This document shows, piece by piece, positions 34,961 through 45,327 of a DNA stretch of 64,000 nt. The translations under genes and the position numbers were made by a program. The first letter of the stretch is position 1; every line of letters begins with the position of its first letter. Source of the DNA: Batrachochytrium dendrobatidis JAM81 (lineage: Eukaryota; Chytridiomycota; Chytridiomycetes; Rhizophydiales); the NCBI RefSeq assembly GCF_000203795.2, contig NW_006281099.1:2669774-2733773 (forward strand), written 5' to 3'. A model generated the notes under the pieces. That model searched no databases, was not told where the DNA came from, and worked only from the letters and a program-made list of their open reading frames with translations.

Positions 34961-35556
34961 GTTTAAATATTGTTTCTAAGCTGGTATAGATGGTCAATGT
35001 AATTCAATGAACAAAACTCCGACAACTTTGAAACGATCCTACAGTCGATTCACGTAGATGGAGCACTTGTTTGCCCTGCAGCGATTGCTTCAAAGTGGAC
35101 TGATTAAATATTTGTTGCGCTTTCCTACTCCAAATCGACTTTTATGCAGTTTCAATTCTTTCAATATCTGGAATCGCACACTGTACAAAATCATTCTTTA
35201 TTCAAGTAATTTTCTGCAGTTTATGGTCAACATGGAGTTTTATACTTTGTAACATTCCGATTGTTGAGCAGTCAACAGGTCATGTTTAATCTGTGAATAT
35301 GTAGCCATGTCAAGAGACTCAGAGTGCATAGCATTGTCCAGTAAACTGACACCAGCCATTTGATGAGATTGGTTGTTTATTACACTGACTATTATTTAAT
35401 GTTCCGTTCTGCGTGAATACATTGGTAATAGAACAATACCATCTCCACTAAAGTCGCGTTTGTTTTCAGGGATTGAATTCAAAATAGAATTGAAACTTAT
35501 TCTACAAACTATTCAGATATAGCTAAAATTTAAAAGTACTTATTTAAATTAACTAC
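34961..35556. other. Intergenic region containing MITE copy 7
   Basis: This 596-bp region between the WDR92 start and the membrane-protein start is mostly MITE copy 7 (35042-35425). About 80 bp near WDR92 and 130 bp before the membrane-protein ATG are left for promoters. Confidence 0.5.
35042..35425 (-). mobile_element. MITE copy 7 (left arm of an inverted pair)
   Basis: The element starts CAGTCGATTCACGTAGATGG after TA and ends GTTCTGCGTGAATACATTGG before TA. Its 384 bp are nearly identical, in inverse orientation, to copy 8 at 37411-37791; by eye roughly ten substitutions over about 370 aligned bases. A 64-codon frame present in both copies is a by-product of this identity. Confidence 0.88.
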
Positions 35557-37246
35557 ATGGAGGATACAAACTACCAAGAGTTTCCATTATTCTTTCATCA
35601 TTCAACCAAGTTGGTTACGACAGCTGAATCAAGCAAGAAAAAAAAAGAATTCAACTGGGCAAAAGGCATGATTATTTTGCAATGCATGCAAGCAAGTTCA
35701 TCGTGTATATTTGGTGCTGTAGTGGTATATACCATCATGATTTTTGCAAAAGCTACGTATGGGACCATAAACCGCGACATTATGCTTTTGATTACCTATA
35801 CATGTATCTTTGTAGTAGCACATATAATGGTGGCAGGTGTTTCTTTGTATGCAGTAAGTTTAATGCTGAAAGTATAGATTTACTTGAAGTCGAAACAGTT
35901 GTACTGACACTACGCGTTGTTAGTATAAATCACTCAATATTGTCGTAGTGTTTATGATACCCTTTGTCAACTTTTTAATTCTCGCGTATCAAGGAGCAAG
36001 TATGTTGCATTTCTTTAGTTTAAACTGTAAAATGCTGACAAGTCTGCAAAGGCTTCAACTTTATTTCTAAAGCATATCAAAGATGGATTTAAAAAATCCG
36101 TACTAACTTGGTTATGGGTTCTCTTAGATCTTAATCAAATTGCACAACTAAGGTCGTGCTCAAAATCCTGGATTGATTTGGCATCCACAGCAACAAACGC
36201 AACACAATCAAGCATTCAAATCTATCAATCTTATGCATTCAGATTCTGCTTTGTTCCAGATATGGTTGTATCTACAGGAAATACCTTTTACTATATAGAT
36301 AATGCAGGAGTAAACGTTACTCTTCCTTTTCTTGAAAATACAAGGGACTCTGCCTTATATATGGACAAGTATATCGGCTATGCAGACAGTGCTCAGGATG
36401 CCATGTTGGGAAAAATATTTTTGTCCGTTTTTCTTTTAATTGCAACAATGTGGTTTAGCATAAAAACCAAATCCATGCTACAATGGACTCACTTTCATAT
36501 GTACGGAGCCAGTATTAGAAAACGATGTACGCGAGCTTAAATTTGTATTGTCAAACAAATGCCAATTCTGAAACTGAGTCATCTTGATACTAACAATCGA
36601 TTGCATTTTCATGATTAGTAATGCTGATAAAGTATCAATCGTTTCAAGCTTGTGCAGCAGTGAAAATGACAGTGATGGTGGCATTTTTTCCTCAAGTAGG
36701 AATTATACTCTATGCTGTTAGTAAAGCCGATCGAATTGCTAAAGAATTTCCAGTTGGGATTCAAGATACACCATGGACTTCTTCACGCTATATCATCCCA
36801 GAATCAATCACATTGTTACTATTTACACTAGCCACTGTGTCGTGCAATGCACTCCATTTTTTTGGATTGAATAAGCAACGAAAATCTGCAATTTCATACT
36901 TGATTTGTATCCTTATTATAAATGTCTTGACTTCAATATTTGGTTCTACATACTGGTACTTTGATACTATATTTTCACAAGAGTATCCGCGAGTGGTAAT
37001 CCATGGTATGCATTAACACATATAGTTTAGCACGAGTGCTGAATGGCAAAGTTTAAAGTACCATTTTGATGCTAATTGTGTAATGTGTTTATAGTTGCAA
37101 TTATAGCACTCTGTGATCTAATATCAGCTATACTTTTGATATCGTCAAGATCTGAATTAGAAACATGGTTTTCTCAACAAGGTGGTTTTCAGCTTGATTT
37201 GAATTCAACCATGGATAATGCATATGTTACTGGTTATCAGTATTAA
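35557..37246 (+). CDS. Multi-pass membrane protein, about 8 TM, unknown family
   Basis: I do not recognise the family. Five exons run from the ATG at 35557 to the TAA at 37244-37246. Hydrophobic segments, in order: GAVVVYTIMIFA, LLITYTCIFVVAHIMVAG, VFMIPFVNFLILAY, IFLSVFLLIATMWF, MTVMVAFFPQVGIILYAV, SITLLLFTLATVSCNALHFF, YLICILIINVLTSIF and VAIIALCDLISAILL. Between the third and fourth lies a loop of about 110 residues with sequons (NATQ, NVTL), which suggests an extracellular or lumenal domain. The N-terminus is basic (SSKKKKEFNWAKG). Seven or eight helices are possible, so a receptor- or channel-like role cannot be excluded, but no signature motif is seen. The gene is bracketed by near-identical inverted transposon copies. 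Confidence 0.62.
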
Positions 37247-37868
37247 ATCTAATCGCAATTTATTATTTAGCAACTGCGTTGGGTACACAAGATTCAAGTC
37301 GAATGGAATTATTATAAATGGGCGAAACAAAAATTTATGTGTAGTGAAAAGTATAGTCGAGACTATTCAATGAATATAGAAATTACTAATTGAAAACCAA
37401 ATATTTTTATCATTTTGTTCACGTAACGGAACATTAAATAAGAGTCAGTGTAATAAACAACCAATCTCATCAAATGGCTGGTGTCAGTTTACTGGACAAT
37501 GCTATGCACTTTGAGTTTCTTGACATGGCTACAGATTCACAGATTAAACATGACATGTTGACTGCTCAACAATCGGAATGTTACAAAGTATAAAACTCCG
37601 TGTTGACCATAAACTGCAGAAAATTACTTGAATAAAGAATGATTTTGTACAGTGTGCGATTCCAAATATTGAAAGAATTGAAACTGCATAAAAGTCGATT
37701 TGGAGTAGGAAAGCGCAACAAATATTTAATCAGTCCACTCTGAAGCAATCGCTGCAGGGCAAACAAGTGCTCCATCTACGTGAATCGGCTGTAAATAAAC
37801 TTTGGGATTTTCAAATTAAAATTTAACCCAGGCTTGTAATTTACTTGCAAGAGTCGCAAATAGAAACC
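37247..37868. other. Intergenic region containing MITE copy 8
   Basis: This 622-bp region between the membrane-protein stop and the CFAP57 start is mainly MITE copy 8 (37411-37791). The 77 bp between the element and the CFAP57 ATG may carry the CFAP57 promoter, unless the element supplies part of it. Confidence 0.5.
37411..37791 (+). mobile_element. MITE copy 8 (right arm of an inverted pair)
   Basis: The right end CAAGTGCTCCATCTACGTGA then ATCGGCTG and TA mirrors the left end of copy 7. The left end (TTGTTCACGTAACGGAACAT) is shortened. The interior carries the family motif TTTGGAGTAGGAAAGCGCAA and matches the reverse complement of copy 7 almost throughout. Confidence 0.88.
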
Positions 37869-40800
37869 ATGTCCATTGCTGCAGTTACTCACAAGTAAGT
37901 TGACTATTAAAGCGCATGCAATACACTTTTATCCCATGTATGCATTCTTTACTTACAACCAGTGCTATTGTTTGCTACCCCTGTGTCAAAACTTTACGCG
38001 GTGTGCTAATGTGGCATGAAAACTGTTGTACCATGACAGATATGTGTTTGGTCTCAAAGGAGACGTAAACAACAATATAGCATACCTCGATGAGCAAACT
38101 ATTGTATATCCTGCCGGATCTAATGTCATTCTCTACAACACGGAAAACAAGTCACAAAGGTTTATTCAAGCCATAGATAAGTCGGAAGGAATGACTGCCA
38201 TGGCTGTAGGCGGTATAAAACGGTTTTTGGCTATTGCAGAACGTGGAGAGAAGCCAACCTGTACAATATACGACCTACACTCACTGCGCCGTCGAAAAAC
38301 TCTTACACTGTCAGATATGGAAAGCAAGGCAAGTATTTAAAATTAACAGTATTAATCTACAACTGATGCAACTCTAGAATTTATCCAATTGAAATTTGAA
38401 GTTTTTAATTTTCAGATCGATAAATGTTCATAGTCGCTTTGATGGCTAATGCACAATAGGAATCTAACAAAATATTTAAAATAAAACAGGAGTTTATATC
38501 TATAGGATTTTCCTCGGACTCTAAATTTCTAGTGACTCAAACCGGAGGTCCAGACTGGATGCTCCACTACTGGTCCTGGGAAAAATCCAAAGTATTTGCT
38601 TCTATAAAAACTGCAAATATTCCTGAAAAATCCAGCATCCAGCCAAGCGGGATAGGTGCATCAATTTCAATTGCCCAGCAGGGAATTGGAAAAGACAGTC
38701 GAGAACACCTCGTTGGGTCAATCGTTTATCAAGTTTCCATCAGCCCTAACGACAGCACTCAAGTGTGTTGTACTGGAAATGGCATTTTTAAACTATTAAG
38801 ATATCAAGAAGGATACATGCGAGCCGTTGGATCGCAAAAATTCGAGTCAAAAAACTTTACGGCGCATGCATGGACACTAGACGATCGAATTATTGTTGGA
38901 ACTGAAGATAGTAAAATCTACGTGTTTGAATCCAATGGCGAATGTAAAGCTGAAATTCTACATAGCCATGGCTCTGGAATGATTCCACGCTCAATCTATA
39001 CTATTGCGTCGTTTTCAAAGGGATTTGTTGTAGGCTGTTCTGGAGGTATGGCTGCAGTGTATGAACGTACTGAAGATCTGTCCACTGGTGGAATTTCTGC
39101 TTCAGGTGTTCCCCAGGCAACAGGACACTTGGGTATTCAAGTCATGCAACAAGGTGGTGCTGCCAAAGACCTGTACCGCAAATCTCGCGAGTGTACGCTT
39201 TTAGACGAAACTGCCAAAATTACAAATATGGCAATTAGTCTTTCAGAAGATACCCTTCTTTGTACAACTGAGACATGCCAGATCTTTACCATTTCACTGT
39301 CAAGTGCAGAAGTGAAGGAAGAAGAAGCAAAGTTTGACTATTTTTTGCAACCATTTCATCATGGACAAATTACAGGAATGGATACGTGCATTCGCAAACC
39401 ACTAATTGCCACGTGCTCTTCAGACAAGTCTATTTGTGTATGGAATTATCTTGAAACAACATCAGAGCTGGTAAAATATTTTCCAGAAGAGGCATTTTCA
39501 ATTGCTATTCATCCAAGCGGACTCTATATTCTTGTTGGATTTAGTGACAAACTGCGGCTTATGAATTTGCTGATCGATGATATCCGCCCATTTCGAGAGT
39601 TTACGATTCGTGGTTGTCGTGAATGTCGCTTTTCTAACGGTGGACAATATTTTGCAGCTGTACATGGGAATACTATTCAGATTTATTCCACATGGAACTT
39701 TGATAATCTTGGGAATCTCAAAGGACATAATGGCAAAGTGCGTTCCATTTACTGGACTTCTGATGATTCAAAAATCATTACCGCAGGAGTTGATGGTGCC
39801 GTTTATGATTGGTCGTTGAAAGATTTATCTGGATTTTCTGGACAAGGAGTTAAGCGAGAAAGCGAAAGTATTATGAAAAGCTGCAGTTACAGTTGCGCAT
39901 GTGCTTCGCCAGATGGAAAAACAATATTTGCTGTTGGAAGCGATAAAACACTCAAGGTATTATTTGAGTCTATTCTCAAACACATGGATCCATATTTTGA
40001 AACTTTATTCATCTAAAAATATGCTATTTTATATAGGAAATTATTGATTCACAAATTGTGCGTGAGCTTGAATCAGACTACGTTTTGACACAAATTGCTC
40101 TTTCCCATTCTGGTCGAATGATGTTCACTGGTAAGTAAATACACTGAATTGCTTATTTGACAGAAACAATCCAATACAGTACCATCAACATGTGCTGTGA
40201 TTTTCCTTTGTGCATTTTTATCAAAAATATACTGCCAAGTTTTGTTTGCTGATTTAAATGTTGCACTACTTTAGGAACCAGTCACGGATCTATTCGATCC
40301 ATGAAGTTTCCACTGGGATCTGAAATTGGTGAATTTCAAGAGCATCAAGGACATTCATCAGCCATTACAAAAATTCGTATTAGCTATGATGATCAGTATT
40401 TGTTTTCCAGTTCCGAAGATGGGTGCTTGTATATTTTTAAAATTACCGATCGAGATGGCTGCAATACAAAACGAGAGCGCGATATTGTATACGCTGATGA
40501 GGTTTGTTTAATACTATATCATTCAGCTCATGTGCTTTTTGCTGTCGCCTAGTTTTTATCATGACAAGTTACAAATTGTAAAATAAACTGCACTATATAG
40601 ATTCTGGTTACCAAGTCCGATCTGGAAGAGAAAAACTCGCTCATGGCAGAACTCAAGACTAGAGTAGAGGAGCTCAAGATGGAAAATGAGTACCAACTGA
40701 GACTTAAAGATATGAATTTTAATGAAAAGATTAAAGAGGTGACTGAAAAGTTTATGCAAGAGATTGAGGCGCTTAAAATCACAAGTACCGTGCTTCGGAC

Positions 40801-42486
40801 CGACAAGGAAAAGGAAGAAATGCGTCATGAAGAGGAAATGGCAGAGGAAAAAGACAGACACTCCAAGGAGCTAATGGAGCTTGAGACTGTACATAACGGA
40901 AAGCTCATGGCAGAGTATGAAAAGTACCAAGAGCTTCAAGTTAAAACGTCAGAGTTGCAAGATCAATGGGAAAAACAGATGCGTGAAATGCAGAGCGCCA
41001 AAGATCAGGCATTGGCGGATTTGACAAAGCATTTTGAATCACGTCTCAAAGAAAAGCAAGCCGAGATTGATCGGGTAATTTATATTTAGTTTATATGTAG
41101 GATATATAAGAGCATTACAAATTAGCTGGCATCATTGACCACATGCATGTTGGATTACATAAATATAGCTCCAAGAAGAAATGAAAAGACAGCTTCTCGA
41201 GTTTGAAGAAACTACCAAGGAAACTGAACAGGATGCTGACTCTGAAGTGCTGGAGTTAAAGCACCGATACGAACGCAAGCTAAAAGAGGAGCGTGAGATT
41301 GTGCTGCGTTTAAAAGGAGAGAATGGAATTATGCGTAAAAAGTTCAATACTCTGCAAGGAGAAATTGATGCACACAAAGGTGAAATTGCAAAAATGTACA
41401 ACGAGGAAAAGAAACTACACTCTGTAATAAAAAGTCTTGAAAAAGATATTGCTGGTCTCAAAAAAGAGGTAAGCTGGCTATGGATTTGCGTTGACCAAGT
41501 CATGCATGCATTAAGCCAAGCTAATCAATTTCCATACACGATTGAATGGATGTACAAATTTGATTTAATAGATTCAAGAAAGAGACGAGACTATTCAAGA
41601 CAAAGAAAAGCGTATTTACGACTTGAAAAAAAAGAATCAGGAGCTGGAAAAGTTTAAATTTGTGCTTGATTACAAGATCAAAGAATTGAAAAAGCAAATT
41701 GAACCTCGTGAGCAGGACATTCAGGGAATGGCTCAGCAGATCAAAGAGATGAATGTGGAGCTTGAACACTATCATCGGGCCAATGCAGATCTTGACTTGA
41801 CCATTACTGATCTCAAACTTAAGCTAAAGGCAGCAGAGAAAGAAGTGGCAAAAGAACGTAGCAAAGTCAATGCGGAAGTAGCACTCATTCGACGATTCAA
41901 GGTTGATTTGAGCGAAACTGTCCAGTATGTGCAGGACCCAAAGCTTCTCAAGGTAGATTACTTTTAATTCACAAGACTCTAATGATTATGCTGCGATTTC
42001 TAAAATGTGGTTTTAATCATAAAATGTTGGGGTTTTAGTCTTACATCAAGAAGTTGTACCAAAAGTACTGCAAAGAGGGATTCCGCGCAGAAGACTCGAT
42101 GGAAGTAGATATCCAGCAAGAGTATGCTCGCCAAAGAGAGTATCTGGAGCGCACCGCCGTATCACTTCAAAGAAAAGTTGCCAAGGATCAATTTATTCAT
42201 AGATCAGACAATGTGCGCATTATGCAAGAGAATGTGACACTCATCAAAGAGATCAATCAACTAAGAAGAGATATTATTGGTGTTAAACAAAAAGAACATA
42301 CTGCAGAGATGGGATTGAAATCTTTAAATTTACGCAGTCCATCGGCACCACCATTTATTGAAGGTAATTTCAAACTCTTTACCTGTTCAAAATAACTATT
42401 CAAAGTTCTCATATATTTGGTATTGAGTAGCATCAGGCATACCACAGAATAACACACTTGAAAACATTTCAGCTGGTGCACGATAA
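37869..42486 (+). CDS. CFAP57: CFAP57 (WDR65), cilia- and flagella-associated WD40/coiled-coil protein
   Basis: CFAP57 is an axonemal protein tied to inner-arm dynein (dynein g) and the doublet microtubules. Ten exons were fixed: 37869-37896, 38040-38328, 38490-39956, 40037-40130, 40275-40501, 40601-41074, 41169-41468, 41572-41952, 42039-42363 and 42431-42486, all in phase. The N-terminal WD region reads [20 protein letters not shown], later [39 protein letters not shown] and [20 protein letters not shown]. The C-terminal half is coiled coil with near-invariant [37 protein letters not shown] and [20 protein letters not shown]. The ending ([20 protein letters not shown], then a short tail) matches the family. 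The intron after exon 2 has a GC donor. Full length is about 1,250 residues. Confidence 0.97.
38329..38489 (+). other. GC-AG intron (CFAP57 intron 2)
   Basis: The exon ends AAAGCAAG and the intron begins GCAAGT at 38329. The acceptor is ACAG at 38486-38489. This join restores the family sequence into [17 protein letters not shown] in phase 0; no GT donor does so. Confidence 0.75.
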
Positions 42487-43448
42487 AAAACCAAAAAACT
42501 AGTCTTGCAGTATAGAATTGGTAGCATTTTGATTGTCAACATGTGTTGACAGTAATGAAATCATCTAGTGAATAAACCGAGTAGTACCCAGTTTATGCTG
42601 CATAATTCTGTCACTGTTGTATTGACGTAACATGGAACGCCAAGTAAGGGTGCCAAATTGCAGAATAAACAGCCAGTTTCATGAAATGATGAGTGCTAAT
42701 TTGCTGGATAACATGCATGAACTCTTCATTGGGGTTTCCCTGATGACCAGCATGGAAACAACAGTTGTATCCCTGTGACGTATGATATTTGTTCTTTTGG
42801 ATTAGACACGAACATGTCTAATATTAGGATACAACAACGAGTTTATACAGTCCAACAACAGTCGAGTCTAATTTATGGATTGCAATGAATCTGGTTTCAA
42901 ACTCGAAGATCATACAATATATGGCTATGCCAAAAAACCTCAGTTCAAAGCCAGTTTAACTATGTGCGCACTGTATGAGCATTGTGCTTATAAAGAATTG
43001 AAAATGTTTATTGAACAAGCAGCTAATCTGTAGAAGGAAAGCGCAACCAACATCTAACCATTGTTGGTTCTGACATTAGTCAATGCAGATAACAGAAGAA
43101 TGTTCCGATCTGAGTAGTGTAAAAAACATGACAATGAGGCAACCCATAAACACATGACGGTCATGACATTATTTCAAAAATCAATTGCGGAGTTACATCA
43201 CCATGCGTCGTTTATGAGCGCAACGTGGCGTCCATTAGCCGCGCTCAGGTTTAGTCCAACACGCCACATACAGAGCAAGTTTGTTTCAGTTGAACAAGCG
43301 ATTGTTTAGATGATTTGCTGCTGGTGGCCGCAGTTCAACTTGAAAACTTGACATTGGAACATTCGAGTCTTATAAACTTACAGGCTTCCTCTGCGCTACT
43401 TTACCTTTGTAGCCGTATAACTTTTTACATTTTTCAAGTACATAAGCA
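42487..43448. other. Intergenic region containing MITE copy 9
   Basis: This 962-bp region includes the diverged MITE copy 9 (42612-43120) and about 330 bp upstream of the next gene that presumably hold its promoter. No coding region was recognised. Confidence 0.45.
42612..43120. mobile_element. MITE copy 9 (diverged, longest)
   Basis: The left end TTGTATTGACGTAACATGGA resembles the common terminus. The right end is degraded (TGTTCCGATCTGAGTAGTG, then TA). The internal motif GAAGGAAAGCGCAACCAACA matches copies 1, 4 and 8. At about 509 bp it may carry an insertion. Confidence 0.62.
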
Positions 43449-45090
43449 ATGATTGCAGTCTACTCGGCAATTGTTAAAATATTGTTTATATTTCAGTTGC
43501 TACCTGTTGTCTCTGTATATGCACAGGCTCCAGCACAACCCTCTCCATCTGCCGCAACAGGTTCAACCAACTGCTTCCAACTAGCAAATTCTCGAGAATG
43601 TCCCGAGCTTTCCAACTATTGTAAGTCGAGCTTGCTATTTTGACTATTCAAGTAAATGCCGAGCTTGAAAATTCGTATCTCAAGATACCATATGCACGAG
43701 CCCATCTAACAACTTTGGGTACTATTTCATTGTAGTTATTATGCCTTCTGCGGAGTTTAATAATGTGACTTCGTTTGACCTGTACCTTCAGAGCCAGCGA
43801 GATAATAGCACCGAGTTTCTCAACAGCTTCAAGCAAGCATTCGACTGTCCCCAATATACAGGGCATATGATGCGCTATGCTTTAAGCACTACGTGTTTTC
43901 TCATGGTATCCGACTCCGTGGCTACTTGTCCTCCACCAGCCACCGCTGGCGCAGGCCAGTCGAAAACTTCGCACGTTTTGTGCAAGTCCACATGCGACAC
44001 GTATATCGGATCATTAACATCAATCTTCAACAATAAAACCCTATGTAACGCAACACCCTCAGACACTGCTGCAAGTTATCGTCGTGCTGCCATTGGAACT
44101 AATGGCCCAACTCTTTCTTACGCTGACTACTGCGCCAAACTCAATGCTACGGATACTACCAACTGCTCAAATGGTATCAAACTCGATATCCTGAGCTGTG
44201 GATATGCCAATTCTTCTGACGCTGCTCCCTATTGTGCTGCCAACAAGAACGATAGCTGCTGCAGTGCAATTGCTGCCCAGAGCAATGCTGGAGATCTTTT
44301 GGCATCTCCTAACCACATATGGCTCATCTTTGGAGCTATTGCAGGCGGTCTTATTCTCATATTCATCATATTCTTTATTGCTACTCGCATTACCCGCCGA
44401 ATGAGTCGCACCACAGATGCGTTCCAACCTCCTCCTGAAGAAAGAGGCTTTGATGCAGCATCCAAATCAAAAGATCCAGAAGCTGCTGCAAATAGAGCCA
44501 CATATGCAATGAACAACAATAAGCAGTCAGCCATGCATCGATCCAGCTTATTTAGCAGCATCAGAGCCAGTTTAATCGGTGTGCGAAGTGACAAATTCCG
44601 TGTTGGTGCTGTAGATGCACCTCCAGTTCCAAAGATCCCAGCAACTCCACTAACTCCCAAATTGCCTCCTATCCCAATATCTGCGCCGCAGATTCCTAAT
44701 GGTCGAGATTCAATTTTCGCACCGGCTGCCGCTAACATGGTCAGCAATGGCACAATTACCAGAAATGGAAAAAATAGCGATTCAATCATAAACGTTAACT
44801 CGAATACAGACGGTAACAATGGCGCATCAGCAGAGATGTGTGTACGTGCATGCGACGACTACGATAGAGTCATGGAAGACGAAATTGAGCTTCGAGTCGA
44901 TGATATTATTGTTGTTTTACAAGAGTTTGATGACGGTTGGGCATTTGGCCGCAACGTCTCTACATCTGCCGAAGGTGTCTTTCCTCTCTCTGTTACACAA
45001 CCTTATCTCTCAGGACAATCCCAAAGACAAAGCTATAATTCTCGAGCAAGTGCATTGACGGCACGGACACGATCTTTACTTCCTCGCTAG
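43449..45090 (+). CDS. Secreted Cys-rich ectodomain / TM / cytosolic SH3 membrane protein
   Basis: Two exons (43449-43620, 43736-45090) encode about 508 residues. Residues 1-25 (VKILFIFQLLPVVSVYAQ) are a signal peptide. The ectodomain has more than ten cysteines (CFQLANSRECPELSNYC, CPPPATAGAGQSK, LCKSTCDTYIGS, NDSCCSAI) and many sequons. One membrane helix (LIFGAIAGGLILIFIIFFIA) is followed by basic residues, giving a type I topology. A Pro/Ser-rich linker (VPKIPATPLTPKLPPIP) leads to a C-terminal SH3 domain: CVRACDDYDRVMEDEIEL, VDDIIVVLQEFDDGWAFGRN and EGVFPLSVT, with the ALYDY-, WW- and PxxY-like contact positions. This is the layout of surface sensors such as Sho1/Fus1-like proteins of early-diverging fungi. 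Ligand and pathway are unknown. Confidence 0.8.
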
Positions 45091-45327
45091 TCATTTGCTC
45101 TTTACCTCTAATACCTTGTATATAGTACCTCTAAGTGGACTACCCGACTGCATTTATTTTACCAACCGAAATTATGAAAGTAATCCTCAAATGAAACAAT
45201 CTTATTGCTATAGTTGATTTGTCTATTTTATTGCTAGCAACTTAGAAAATAGAAATATTAAAATTATCATGAAAGCAGTCCTGCATCAGATGCAGATATT
45301 TGACTGCCCCAGACTCTGCAAGATAAA

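Noticed and set aside
35058..35252. A 64-codon frame, repeated almost identically on the other strand at 37581-37775
   Set aside because: Both copies lie inside the paired MITEs; the identity comes from the element. No other copy keeps the frame open, and it has no protein motif.
29598..38431. Identical 17-base string GATCGATAAATGTTCAT at about 29599 and 38414
   Set aside because: One copy is in an intergenic region and one in a CFAP57 intron; a single AT-rich 17-mer match can occur by chance in 64 kb and has no further flanking similarity.
44229..44819. 196-codon frame antisense to the SH3 membrane protein
   Set aside because: It is a shadow: the sense strand has a signal peptide, TM helix and SH3 domain in one frame, while the antisense frame has no motif.
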